DNA of 64,000 nt. It comes from Acuticoccus sp051016205. GTDB lineage: Bacteria; Pseudomonadota; Alphaproteobacteria; Rhizobiales; Amorphaceae. Where the stretch lies: positions 2,418,001 through 2,482,000 of the forward strand of contig CP136534.1 of the NCBI GenBank assembly GCA_051016205.1. Direction: 5' to 3'. The notes beneath the pieces were generated by a model. The model did no database searches. It saw nothing but the letters and a program-made list of their open reading frames with translations, and was not told where the DNA came from. Positions 51,422 through 61,191 of this stretch are shown here, in pieces (positions within the stretch are counted from its first letter, which is position 1; every line of letters begins with the position of its first letter). A program made the translations under genes and the position numbers.

Positions 51422-52288
51422 ATGTTTGCCCTGATCGACTACCGCTCGATCCTCGCCATCGCGGAGGAGGCGCATTTCGGGCGTGCAGCGCGGCGGTTGG
51501 GTTGCACGCAGCCCGCCCTGTCGGGCCGCCTCCGCCGTGTCGAGGAGGAGCTGGGCGCGCGGCTCTTCGACCGCGACCGCGGTGGCGTGCGGATAACCCC
51601 GGCGGGCCAGGCCTTCGTCGAGGGCGCCGAGCGGGTCATCGTCGCCGCTCAGGAGGCGGCCGAGGGCGCACGCGCGGTCCGTGCCGGACTCGGCCAACTT
51701 GTCCGCATCGGCATGACGCAGGTTTCCGCTTACCAGGTGCTGGTGCCCGTGCTGGAGGATTTTCGCCGCAGCCATCCACGCGCGCGCCTGCGCCTCGTGG
51801 AGGGCACGACCGCGAGCCTAGAGCGCGACCTGGAGCAGAAGGCCATCGACGTGGCTTTCCTCCATCCGCCGCTCCACGCGCCGGGCCTCTCCGAACTCGC
51901 CATGACCCGGACCCGGCTGATGCGCTTCGACGCCGTCCCGGACCAGCCGTTCCGCCGCCCACTGATTCGCTACCCTAGGGCCGAGGCGCCCGTCCTGATG
52001 GGCGAGCTCTCGCGGTCCGAGACTGCGCGCGAGGGCGCATTCGACGACGAGCGTCTCCCGGAGATCGAGGCGAACACGATGCTCGGCGCCCTCGTCTTGT
52101 CGCGCGCAGGCTTCGGCCCCTTCGTGACGACCGAGGACTACCCGACTCCGTTCGAGAAGACGCCGGACTGCCTGCGCGCCGACCCGACCGGAGCCGAGTT
52201 TGTCACCGCGGTTGCCTGGCGCAGGCTTGACCGGCGGCCGGTGGTCGAAGAGCTGATCGCCTGCGCGCGACGCTGGGCCGATCCGTGA
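51422..52288 (+). CDS. LysR-family regulator
   Basis: A 288-residue regulator: LIDYRSILAIAEEAHFGRAA, helix-turn-helix RRLGCTQPALSGRLRRVEEE, and effector domain LVRIGMTQVSAYQVLVPVLE, KAIDVAFLHPPLHAPGLSEL. The effector part shares the AFLHPP motif with the LysR at 29492 (AGFLHPP). It is divergent from the propeller/P460/b561 operon with 157 bp between. Probable activator or repressor of that operon. Confidence 0.9.
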   Translation: MFALIDYRSILAIAEEAHFGRAARRLGCTQPALSGRLRRVEEELGARLFDRDRGGVRITPAGQAFVEGAERVIVAAQEAAEGARAVRAGLGQLVRIGMTQVSAYQVLVPVLEDFRRSHPRARLRLVEGTTASLERDLEQKAIDVAFLHPPLHAPGLSELAMTRTRLMRFDAVPDQPFRRPLIRYPRAEAPVLMGELSRSETAREGAFDDERLPEIEANTMLGALVLSRAGFGPFVTTEDYPTPFEKTPDCLRADPTGAEFVTAVAWRRLDRRPVVEELIACARRWADP

Positions 52289-52745
52289 GCGGCGAGGGCG
52301 ATGCAGCGGGGTGCAGTCCTGGGAGGCGGAATAGAGGAACGGTGCCAGCGTCTTCGTAGGCCCAACTTGATATTCTCAAGCCACTGTTCACGCCAGCCCT
52401 AAGCCAAATGGAAAACCGCCGCTGAGCCCAGACGCCGTACCCGAAGCTGCCGTTCGACCGTCCAGCGGAGTCCACCAAACTAGGCCTACGGCGCTTGGCC
52501 GCACAAACGCCAACCGTACCGCGGAGCGGGCACCACAACTGATCTGCTTCCCCACGTGGAGCGCCACAAGCAGACATCGCCCAGTGCGTGTCTGAAGGTC
52601 TGGTATCGGGCTATCTGCCGAATGTCCAGTTTCTGCTGAGACTTTTGAGAATGGGGCTGTTCAGCAATCACCTTGCGCTGTGACCGGCAATTCGGTCTCG
52701 GGGATTTATCCGCAACCAAAGACGAGTTCGACATCTGGGATGTTA
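52289..52745. other. Intergenic region without a supported gene
   Basis: About 460 bp between the LysR gene end and the end of the large NTPase gene. Short frames show no family features and lie opposite one another. I see nothing identifiable. Confidence 0.5.
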
Positions 52746-55700
52746 TTATCTACGGCGCTCGCTCAAATCGACGCCGATCACCCGAACTTCGTCAACGTCA
52801 GGGTGAGAACCTGATAGAATTTGCCAGTGCTCCTGAAGCGCGGCCACTAAGCCGTTAAAGTCGACTAGCGTACTATTCGATAGCTGCCAGCGCTTACGCC
52901 CTTTGCCCCGGTTCACCAACAAGAAGATACCGCGTGAGCACCGGCGGTCGCGCAGATAGTCGCCCGAAAGTTGGTTCTCGAGCCGTTCAAAAAGCTGAGG
53001 TCCGCTCCACTTATCGGCAATCTTGAGTTCGGCGGGGATCGGACCGGAGGTGCCAGCGCCGTGGAAACGCAGGTCCGGGCGCTTCTCATCTGCGAGCTCT
53101 TCCTCTTGCGGGATCTGATACCTACCGGAAGACATGCGTTCGAGCTCGTGGCCGAGGAAGTTCCGCATGACCTCCTCGCTATCAATACTGAGTAGCACGC
53201 CCGCGATGCTGGCATCGCCGTTCTCAAGATCGTCCTTCAGGTCGAGGAGGTGGTTCACCGCAAGCTCGAACAGCTCCCGGTGATTGCCAGGCGTACGCTT
53301 CTGCTCGTTGTGAAACTCGCGGACTTGCTCTGGGGTCCAGGCGTCCAAGTCAGCATCTTGCTCGGCACGCTGATGGGCACGATGCGCGATCCAGCGGCGC
53401 AGGTCCGCATCCGTCTCACCGGCCGCGATGTTCGTCATAGCAATGTAGGCTTCTTTCCCACTAATCGAATTGAGGAGATTGAAGATCGCATCACGAGAAT
53501 CTTGCGCGCGGTCTCGCAAGGTCGGCGAGTACGTCTTACCATTCACGCGGTCAATATCGTCGGACCTCCGGATATGCCGGTGCATCATCCAATAGAGCTG
53601 TTCCAGATAGCGCGGTTCCTTGAACGCATTGCGCCCGATCGAAAAGTCGCTGAAGCGATCACCAAACAGGCGAGTCGCGTAACTCATCGCCGCGCTAGCC
53701 GCTTCGCCAATGAGTGACAAGCCTTCCAAATAGGTTGCAAAGGCCGGGATCGCTTCTTCCGGATTAATGCCCGTCCACACCGCGTACCACTGCACGGCAT
53801 GCCGCGTGTCTGCGGCCATTGACCGAGCCTTTGCGAGAGCCTCAATCTCAGCGTCGGGAACGGCCGATGCCAGAATGATCCGCAGAAGCTTGTCCAGCGT
53901 CTCGCCGTTGCGCGGCTCCTGCGCCTTGATCAGCTCGAAAAGGGCAGAACCAAGCTCCGTCCAAGCCCATCTACCCGACCATGCGAGATCGTCGATGATG
54001 TAATGCATGCCCTCGTCGGGCTCGGCTGATAGCTCATACGCCACTTCCCGTAAAATCAGCTGGCTCAACTGGGCGGTGTGGGCAGCGTAGAGCTGCGGAA
54101 ACCAGTCCGGAAATCCGTTCAGCTCATGTGAGGCGAACCGCCACACGCGCTCGACCTCTGCTTCCGTGAGGGTTTCCTGCCAATTCGGCCTCTCACGCGC
54201 TTCAATTGCAAGCCCCGTCAAGCCGAAGATCGTCGACGCTGTTGTCTTGTTTTCTTCGGCCCCTTCCGATCGAAGCTGCGGGCTCGCCTGATGCGCGTGC
54301 AGGACGGCGCCGTCGCGATACGCCCTTGCAATGTCCTCGCCAAAATCGGGGATGAGGGAGCGCCAGTCGCCAGAGGTCCACTTGCCTTTTTGCTCTGCCC
54401 TGTTTCGTGTTTGCTGGTGAAGATACCATTGGTGGCGCGAAATATCGTTTGGATCCTCGAAGCACGGATTGCGGAGCGCATCCAAGTGCTCGGCAATGGT
54501 CTTGCGCGACTTTTTAAGATCGTCCTTCTCACGGCGCTCGCGGGCTTTCGCCTGTTGCGTCCACTTGCGCATCTCCTCCAAGGATTCATCGTCCCGCTTC
54601 GGAGGATGCAGGAAAAGCTCAAGCTGCTCGGCGAGCACTGCATGTCCAACGACTGCCTCTTTCAGCTTCTTGAGCCGCGGCGCACTGCGGCCCGACTGCA
54701 CGTAAGCGTCAAACGCACCGGAGAGCGCAACAAGCTTGTCATCCTGCTCGCCGCGGTCGCCAATCTGCTCGATAAAGTAGTTGAAGTCATCGCCGCCAAA
54801 CTTCCAGAACGCCTCGAAGGAATGCGCGTGCCAAACCTGCGTGACCCCGCCAAACCCGGCTTCGGCGCGATCGACTCGGGCCCGTGCTACCTCTGACCAG
54901 AAGAGCGCGCGATTGAGTTCCGGCCAGATCGGTACAAGCTTTGCGAAATTCGCCTTCAGGTCGCGAACGTCGGTATCGAACCTCTTCGACACCGGGAGCA
55001 TGCCGAGAATGTTCAGCGCAACCGCTGACGTTGAGGCGGCAACGCGCCCTTTCACTAGCCGCTCGACAGCAGAGGCGGCCGGATGCAGAAGCCAGGCGTA
55101 TCGATTCGAAATCTTGCACCAACGCCCGTCAAGGTAGGGTTCGATTGCGAGAAGTTGATGGAAACCCGCTAGCAGACGCCGGATATTCTGGATGGGAATG
55201 CGCTCGGTCAGCTTAGTGACACTGCCCTGCAGATTGTCGACAGTGTATTTGGGAAGCGGCTCCGCCTTGGCGAGCACGCGCAGCAACCACTCAATCTCTT
55301 CCTCGGTACCCTCCAGCGTGTCGCAGAGTTCGTTGAGCCACTCCCTGTTCGGGGCACCCGGCTCATGCTCGATAGCCTCGCGGACCTCCCGCATGTCGCC
55401 GGATGACCCTACCGCGTGCACGGCACGAATTGCGGCCAACCGCTGGTAGAGACTAGCACTTGGCATCAACGCCTGCGCCTTGGCTTCCGGGAGAGCCTCT
55501 TTGATTTCGCCAAGCCATATCATCCGAAGCAGGAAGCTTGACGCCTCTTCGGCTGCCCCATGTTCCCGAAGCAGACGGCGGACATCGTCACTGAGGTCAG
55601 GATGTGCGAAGCGGGCAACGTCAGCAAAGTCCGTTGGCGCCGTCGGAGAACGACCGGGTACAAGGTCCTGAACGACTTCCGAGAGAATTTCGCGTCGCGT

Positions 55701-57119
55701 CGGCAGCGGCAGCGCGGCGGGATCGCCGCCTTCGAACAACACCTCTGGTGCGATCCGCCGCACACGTTCCCGTATGCGACTATCGTAGAGCGCGACCCAA
55801 GGCAGGATCGGGCGCATGACCGGTACGATGACTTCGACGCCGTACTGCGTCTTAAAGAACATGTCCTCGATTGCCCGGCGCGATGCCGGATGAAGCAGCA
55901 TCTGGCGCAGCCACTCGGCCGCTAGGTATTCTCGCACAGTTCGGTGATGAAACCTGACAGAGCCATAGACGGCCGCATCGAAGATAGGGCGTTCGAGAAG
56001 CGTCTTGCGCTCAGCTGGCGACCAATCGGGGAGAACCTTTTCGACCGCGATGCCGCCGAGGCCATCTTGGCCATCAGGCACCCGGATTGCCGGGTTGCGC
56101 CCCAATGTCGTCGCTGCTGCAAGCAGCTGCGCACCCTTCAGGGCGTCGGTCTCCGTGAGGGTCACCAGCTCCGCCCGTTCTTGGTCCCTCTCCTTAAGAC
56201 GGCGCTCGATGCCATCTTGCATGATCGTGCGCCTCGTGCCGATCGCGCCGCGCTTGAGCCAGGAGGCTACAAGGTCTTCCAGGTCCTGCGGCAGCGCCGC
56301 GAGCGACCACGCATCCGCCCGCTCGATCGCATCGCCGAAGGCCTTGCCATCATTCACACCGCGCGCCGCCGCGAAAGTTTCGACCTGATTGCGCGAGAGA
56401 GCGTCGAGCGTGACGATCCTAAAAGGCGCTGCAGGATTGGCCTGGTCGCTAGCCGTGCTCGAAACAGCCATGTTCCCGTCAAGCTCAGCGGCATCGCCCT
56501 CTTCGTCTCCGACAATATCGTCGATGACGTCTAAGGCCTTGTGGTCGCTTACGTTCGGAGGGACATCTGCGACCTTTGTGACCGCGGTGAAGGGCAGGTA
56601 AGCCTTAGCGCGGTCGAGGTCCGTTTTCGGGCGCCATGCCGACATGCGACCGCTGAGGGAGATGTGCGTCCGGTCCAGAGCAAGCTTTAGCCTCTCGCCG
56701 AGGAGCTTCAGCGCCAGCTCGAAATCCTTGGGATGCCGAAGCCTCGCTTCGTCAACCGAGTCGAGGAAAATCCATCCCTCCGTTCCCGACGCGAGCCACT
56801 CATTGAACTCCGTCTCGAAGCCAACCTCGAACGCCGTCGAGAAGTGCCTTGGAACGTCTTCGAGCCGAAGGAAGAACGCGGCTTTGCCCTCCGACCTTAG
56901 CTCGTCCGTGACGGCCCGAAACTCTTCTGTCTTGCCCGAGCCCGCTTCGGAGAGGATGACGACCCGGTAGCTCTGCAGCAGCTGAGACCACTCGATACCG
57001 CCCCTGACATGGAACGACGTTAGGAGATCGGAATCGTCGCTTTCGCTCGCAGAGCTCGAAAGCTCTTGGAACGTGCGTCCGAGTGGGATGTACCGAAATT
57101 CTTCTTCCCCGGCGACCAT
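52746..57119 (-). CDS. STAND/NACHT-like NTPase with C-terminal PD-(D/E)XK-like nuclease
   Basis: A 1457-residue protein that I do not recognise as a named system. Residues about 50-125 are a P-loop NTPase: Walker A ILSEAGSGKTEEF (59-64) and an extended Walker B WIFLDSVDEARLRHP (116-125), in the style of NACHT/STAND ATPases, with SLSGRMSAW as a sensor-like strand. A long helical repeat region follows, about 400-1250, including a charged coiled coil (MRKWTQQAKARERREKDDLK). The C-terminal 110 residues look like a PD-(D/E)XK nuclease: Asp 1349 in KRPDLRF, Glu 1364 and Lys 1366 in PAELKIADKW, then ERLENQLSGDYLRD. A sensor, oligomerisation and nuclease layout fits a single-gene anti-phage system. 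It borders a recombinase cassette. Confidence 0.75.
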   Translation of the reverse strand: MVAGEEEFRYIPLGRTFQELSSSASESDDSDLLTSFHVRGGIEWSQLLQSYRVVILSEAGSGKTEEFRAVTDELRSEGKAAFFLRLEDVPRHFSTAFEVGFETEFNEWLASGTEGWIFLDSVDEARLRHPKDFELALKLLGERLKLALDRTHISLSGRMSAWRPKTDLDRAKAYLPFTAVTKVADVPPNVSDHKALDVIDDIVGDEEGDAAELDGNMAVSSTASDQANPAAPFRIVTLDALSRNQVETFAAARGVNDGKAFGDAIERADAWSLAALPQDLEDLVASWLKRGAIGTRRTIMQDGIERRLKERDQERAELVTLTETDALKGAQLLAAATTLGRNPAIRVPDGQDGLGGIAVEKVLPDWSPAERKTLLERPIFDAAVYGSVRFHHRTVREYLAAEWLRQMLLHPASRRAIEDMFFKTQYGVEVIVPVMRPILPWVALYDSRIRERVRRIAPEVLFEGGDPAALPLPTRREILSEVVQDLVPGRSPTAPTDFADVARFAHPDLSDDVRRLLREHGAAEEASSFLLRMIWLGEIKEALPEAKAQALMPSASLYQRLAAIRAVHAVGSSGDMREVREAIEHEPGAPNREWLNELCDTLEGTEEEIEWLLRVLAKAEPLPKYTVDNLQGSVTKLTERIPIQNIRRLLAGFHQLLAIEPYLDGRWCKISNRYAWLLHPAASAVERLVKGRVAASTSAVALNILGMLPVSKRFDTDVRDLKANFAKLVPIWPELNRALFWSEVARARVDRAEAGFGGVTQVWHAHSFEAFWKFGGDDFNYFIEQIGDRGEQDDKLVALSGAFDAYVQSGRSAPRLKKLKEAVVGHAVLAEQLELFLHPPKRDDESLEEMRKWTQQAKARERREKDDLKKSRKTIAEHLDALRNPCFEDPNDISRHQWYLHQQTRNRAEQKGKWTSGDWRSLIPDFGEDIARAYRDGAVLHAHQASPQLRSEGAEENKTTASTIFGLTGLAIEARERPNWQETLTEAEVERVWRFASHELNGFPDWFPQLYAAHTAQLSQLILREVAYELSAEPDEGMHYIIDDLAWSGRWAWTELGSALFELIKAQEPRNGETLDKLLRIILASAVPDAEIEALAKARSMAADTRHAVQWYAVWTGINPEEAIPAFATYLEGLSLIGEAASAAMSYATRLFGDRFSDFSIGRNAFKEPRYLEQLYWMMHRHIRRSDDIDRVNGKTYSPTLRDRAQDSRDAIFNLLNSISGKEAYIAMTNIAAGETDADLRRWIAHRAHQRAEQDADLDAWTPEQVREFHNEQKRTPGNHRELFELAVNHLLDLKDDLENGDASIAGVLLSIDSEEVMRNFLGHELERMSSGRYQIPQEEELADEKRPDLRFHGAGTSGPIPAELKIADKWSGPQLFERLENQLSGDYLRDRRCSRGIFLLVNRGKGRKRWQLSNSTLVDFNGLVAALQEHWQILSGSHPDVDEVRVIGVDLSERRR

Positions 57120-57801
57120 GATTGCAAAACCTATCTACTGCCGTCGAGTCTTGCAAAGGATGGCTAAAGCTTACAATTAGTCTTATCCAGCCCCAGCTTC
57201 AATCACTCCTGACGGAGAACGAAAGTTTGTCCTTTTAGGTGCTGATGGAGCAACCGGCATTAAAGAAGAGGGCTATCAAAGTCCACCTTTGTGAAGTAGC
57301 GGCTACGGTGCGAATGACCGCAAAGGCGGCGCAAAGCGGACGCCTCTTCAAGAGCATTCGAAGGCCAGCTATGGGTCACAATTGAGCTTTCGCGGTTTTC
57401 GAGTCTGCATGCGGCGAGAAGTTGGACCGGAGATCAACATGCCCGGCGGTGAGCGGCGCGCTCGCGGGGCCGATTCGACGTGGGCGCATAGGCACCGTGT
57501 TTAGTGGAGTGCCCTGAGCGGCGTGATCTCGATGAAGTAGAAAAAAACTGCACCTGGTAAGGTTTGATAAACGCCTTTGTGCTGTTTTGTCCCCGTTTCG
57601 TTCGACCGAACTGGCGACGGGACCGCAGCGGGGACCCAACGGGTCAGACTGCGGCGCGACGGCGAGCCCAAGGGGCAGCCTTCGCAAACGGGCAACGCCC
57701 GGTTTTCTTCATCCCGCGCCGTCTTCAGCAACGCTGCCAGCCGGCACTCCCATGCCATTCGCGCAGAGCTTTCGCGCGTGTTGATGTGAGCAACTGGCAC
57801 C
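57120..57801. other. Intergenic region between the NTPase and the recombinase cassette
   Basis: About 680 bp contain divergent promoters for the NTPase gene and the ParB-methyltransferase gene. GC is lower near 57120-57260. Overlapping frames at 57560-57860 have no family features. A cassette boundary or attachment site may lie here but none is visible by eye. Confidence 0.5.
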
Positions 57802-59157
57802 ATGAATCACTTTCCTTCCAATCTTGCGCTCAGCGTCGACGACGTGGCCATTGACGAGCTGCAAGTCTCCAAACGCAATCCGCGCACGCACACCAAGGCA
57901 CAGATCCGCAAACTGTCGGCGTCCATCGCTGAGTTTGGTTTTCTGATCCCCGTCCTTGTTGATGAACAGCGTCGCATCCTCGCTGGTCATGCCCGTGTGG
58001 ATGCCGCCAAGCGGCTTCCTATGACCACCGTCCCGACGGTGCGCGTTGATCACCTCAACGAAGCGCAAAAGCGCGCCTTCATGATCGCCGACAACCGCCT
58101 GGCCGAGATTGGCGGCTGGGACATGGAGCTTTTGGCCGCCGAACTCGACGCCCTCATCGATCTTGATGTTCCGGTGGAATGTGTTGGCTTCGAGCCGGGG
58201 GAGATCGAGGTGATCCTCGACGCCCACGGCCCCGAGCGCGGCGACAATCCTGACGACGCCGATACGATCAGCAACGTGTGTTTAGCCGGGCCCGCCGTGA
58301 CCAAAGTGGGCGATCTTTGGCAGCTGGGCGAGCACCGTTTGCTGTGCGGCAATGCCTTGGAGGAGGGGGCCTACAAAACCCTCCTGGGCGAAGAACGGGC
58401 GTCCATGGTGATCACCGATCCTCCGTACAATGTGAAGATCGACGGCAACGTTGCCAAACGCGGCAAGCATCGTGAGTTCGCCATGGCGTCCAGTGAGATG
58501 ACGCCGGATGCGTTCACCGCCTTCCTTGCCCGCGCCTTTGCGGCCATGCGGGACGTTTCGGACGCTGGGGCGCTCCACTATGTCTTTATGGATTGGCGCC
58601 ACATCAGCGAGGTCACCGCCGCCGGTGCCAGGGTCTACGACGCCCTTCTCAATGTTGTTGTGTGGGACAAGCTCACCCCAGGCATGGGCTCGTTCTACCG
58701 GTCTCAGCACGAGCTGATCTTTGTCTTCAAGGCGACGGCGGGCGCCCACCTGAACACCATTGCGCTGGGCAAGCATGGGCGCAATCGCAGCAACGTGTGG
58801 CCCCATCGCGGGCTCGCCAGCTTCGGGGAGGGCAGGGGTGAGGCCCTTGGCGCGCACCCGACGGTCAAACCCGTTCGGCTGATTGGCGATGCCTTGCAGG
58901 ACTGTACGCAGCGAGGCGATGTTGTGCTGGATCCGTTCGCAGGCTCTGGGACGCTTTTGATAGCCGCCTACAGGACAAAGCGCCGGGCCCGATTGATGGA
59001 GATCGATCCGCTTTACTGCGATGTTGCCATCCGGCGTTGGCAATCCTTCACAGGCAAGGTGGCGATCCACAGCGCCACCGGTCGCCCGTTCGATGACCTT
59101 GAAGCAGAGCGGCCAGAGATCACGCGCGCCGCATCCAACGCGGAGGCGCAGGCATGA
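57802..59157 (+). CDS. ParB-domain / DNA methyltransferase fusion
   Basis: A 451-residue protein. Residues about 10-110 are a ParB/Srx-like nuclease-fold domain (LQVSKRNPRTHTKAQIRKLS, LVDEQRRILAGHARVDAAKR). Residues about 170-430 are an N4/N6 DNA methyltransferase: MVITDPPYNVKIDGN has the DPPY catalytic motif and VVLDPFAGSGTLLIAAYRTK the SAM motif, in the beta-class order. This fusion is typical of phage- and ICE-linked orphan methylases. The stop overlaps the DUF5681 ATG by 4 bp. No cognate endonuclease is adjacent. Confidence 0.92.
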   Translation: MNHFPSNLALSVDDVAIDELQVSKRNPRTHTKAQIRKLSASIAEFGFLIPVLVDEQRRILAGHARVDAAKRLPMTTVPTVRVDHLNEAQKRAFMIADNRLAEIGGWDMELLAAELDALIDLDVPVECVGFEPGEIEVILDAHGPERGDNPDDADTISNVCLAGPAVTKVGDLWQLGEHRLLCGNALEEGAYKTLLGEERASMVITDPPYNVKIDGNVAKRGKHREFAMASSEMTPDAFTAFLARAFAAMRDVSDAGALHYVFMDWRHISEVTAAGARVYDALLNVVVWDKLTPGMGSFYRSQHELIFVFKATAGAHLNTIALGKHGRNRSNVWPHRGLASFGEGRGEALGAHPTVKPVRLIGDALQDCTQRGDVVLDPFAGSGTLLIAAYRTKRRARLMEIDPLYCDVAIRRWQSFTGKVAIHSATGRPFDDLEAERPEITRAASNAEAQA

Positions 59158-59558
59158 GCGACGAGCAGGATACGTCCCAGACCGACACGGTGGGCTATGG
59201 CAGGCCGCCAAAGGCCCATCAGTTTAAGCCCGGCCAATCCGGCAACCCTCAGGGGCGCCGGAAAGGTTCGAAGAACTTCAAAACCATCCTGGAGGCCATC
59301 GCAAGCACCAAACACCCCGTGCGGACGGACGGTGAGGTCACCCACAAATCCATGCTGGACATCGTCCTGATGCAAACCGGCGCCAAGGCGATGAAGGGAG
59401 ATGTGAAGGCGGCACAGACCTTCATCGACTGGTGCCATAGGGCCGGTGTGTTCAACGAGGACGGCGAGGCCGGTCAGGAGGCGTTCGGCGCTGAGGACGA
59501 GGCGCTGCTTGCCGCGTTTATGGAAAGACGATGCAAGAGTGGGGGAGGTGAGCCATGA
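59154..59558 (+). CDS. DUF5681 family protein
   Basis: A 134-residue protein with the DUF5681 hallmark KPGQSGNPQGRRKGSKNFKT near the N-terminus (after KAHQF). It also has MKGDVKAAQTFIDWCHRAGV. Such proteins sit just upstream of terminases in phage and element cassettes and may serve as a small terminase-like partner. It overlaps both neighbours by 4 bp. Confidence 0.88.
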   Translation: MSDEQDTSQTDTVGYGRPPKAHQFKPGQSGNPQGRRKGSKNFKTILEAIASTKHPVRTDGEVTHKSMLDIVLMQTGAKAMKGDVKAAQTFIDWCHRAGVFNEDGEAGQEAFGAEDEALLAAFMERRCKSGGGEP

Positions 59559-60997
59559 GCCACCCTGTGGATCTGGCCCCGCTCGACCCGGGGACAAAGC
59601 GTGCCACGCTCGACGCCCTCCTGCGCAAGGATCTTGCCTCGTTCATCGGCAAGGCGCACAGCATCATCACACCAGGCGTGCCCTTCATCCCCAACTGGCA
59701 CATGGAAGCGATCGCCCATCGTCTCATGGCCATGAAGGACGGCAAGATCCGCCGCCTTGTGATCACCATGCCGCCGCGGTCCATGAAGTCCACCAGCGCC
59801 AACATTGCCTACAGTGCGTGGATGTTGGGCCATTGCCCCACACTGAACATCACCGCCGTCAGCTACGGGGACAGTCTGTCGACAAAGTTTAGCGTCGACA
59901 CAAGGCATTTGATGCAGCACCCCGTCTATCGGCGTTTGTTCCCGAAGGCGCAGCTTGCCCGAACCAAGGAGACCGAGCTCACCACCAGGGCAGGCGGTTC
60001 CCGTCTTGCCACCTCGGTGGGTGGGGCGGTCACCGGTCGCGGTGCCGACCTCATCATCATCGATGATCCCCACAAGGCCGAAGAGGCCGGCTCGCCCGCA
60101 GCGCTGGCGCGCACGCGCGAGTGGTATGCGAACACACTGGTCTCGCGGCTCAACGACATGACGACCGGTCGGATCCTCCTCATCATGCAACGCCTGCATG
60201 TGGACGACCTTGCCGGCCATGTGTTGGAGCAGGGCGGTTGGGATCATCTTTGCCTGCCGGCGATCGCCGATACGGATGAGACGGTGCCCCTTGGCGGTGA
60301 TCGCGTCCACCACCGGGCCGTGGGGGATCTTCTGCAGCCACGGCGCGACAGTCCACAGGCGTTGAACGATCGTCAGGCGGAGATCGGGACCGGGCTTTTC
60401 CAAGCGCAGTACCAGCAGCAGCCCGTTCCGCCAGGAGGCAACCTCGTCGAATGGCGTTGGTTCACGCACTTTACGCCCCCCTTCGTCCCTGCCGATGGCG
60501 ACCTCATCATCCAGTCTTGGGATACTGCCGGTGCCGAGAACGACAACGCGGACTATTCGGTGGGGATCACCCTCGTGAAGCGTAAGGAGTTGTTCTTCGT
60601 CATCGATGTGGTCCGCACACGATTGACGTATCCCTACCTAAAACGCGCCATCGTGGACGTGAAGACACGGCACAACGCAAAATACTGCGTCATCGAAAAG
60701 GCTGGGATCGGTCAAGGCTTGATCGACGATTTGCGGGCCGAGGGCCACTCGGTTCGTGGACACCTGCCTAAGGGCCACAAGACGACGCGCCTCGAGTACG
60801 AGCTTCCGGTCATAGAGGCTGGTAGGGTTGTCCTGCCATCGGATGCGCCATGGCTCAACGACTTCCGGGATGAGCTTCTGGCCTTCCCGAAGGGCCGGCA
60901 CGACGATCAAGTGGACGCCCTCTCCCAGGGCTTGTACTGGCTGCGGACTCTGGGCACACGAACCGTGCGGTGGGGTGGCATTCGCGGCGCCCATTGA
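59555..60997 (+). CDS. Phage terminase large subunit
   Basis: A 480-residue terminase. The ATPase has Walker A TMPPRSMKSTSANIAYS and Walker B ADLIIIDDPHKAEEAG. The nuclease part has QSWDTAGAENDNADYSVGIT and the final acidic HDDQVDALSQ, as in the RNase H-like terminase nuclease. No portal, protease or capsid gene is seen in the 3 kb that follow, so it is not part of a visible prophage head module. It may have been recruited by the recombinase-type element. Confidence 0.93.
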   Translation: MSHPVDLAPLDPGTKRATLDALLRKDLASFIGKAHSIITPGVPFIPNWHMEAIAHRLMAMKDGKIRRLVITMPPRSMKSTSANIAYSAWMLGHCPTLNITAVSYGDSLSTKFSVDTRHLMQHPVYRRLFPKAQLARTKETELTTRAGGSRLATSVGGAVTGRGADLIIIDDPHKAEEAGSPAALARTREWYANTLVSRLNDMTTGRILLIMQRLHVDDLAGHVLEQGGWDHLCLPAIADTDETVPLGGDRVHHRAVGDLLQPRRDSPQALNDRQAEIGTGLFQAQYQQQPVPPGGNLVEWRWFTHFTPPFVPADGDLIIQSWDTAGAENDNADYSVGITLVKRKELFFVIDVVRTRLTYPYLKRAIVDVKTRHNAKYCVIEKAGIGQGLIDDLRAEGHSVRGHLPKGHKTTRLEYELPVIEAGRVVLPSDAPWLNDFRDELLAFPKGRHDDQVDALSQGLYWLRTLGTRTVRWGGIRGAH

Positions 60998-61191
60998 CGG
61001 CGCGGGTTGTCCCGAGTGGCATGTTCACCCGGGCCGGTGGCGTGGCTGGCGACCTTTGGACTGGACTTGTGGTGGGAACCGAGCGTCAGTGGCTCCAGCC
61101 CTGGTTGGGGCTTGGCCTGCGCGTGCGAAGCGCCCGGGCCTTCAGGTGGTGCAAAGGGTGGCACAGCCGCCCCAACCACCGGAGACTACGC

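Noticed and set aside
50314..51978. Plus-strand 554-codon frame opposite the beta-propeller gene
   Set aside because: It has no domain, is very His/Arg/Gly-rich and is antisense to a clear exported protein.
58282..59211. Minus-strand 309-codon frame opposite the methyltransferase gene
   Set aside because: Antisense to a gene with unmistakable DPPY and SAM motifs.
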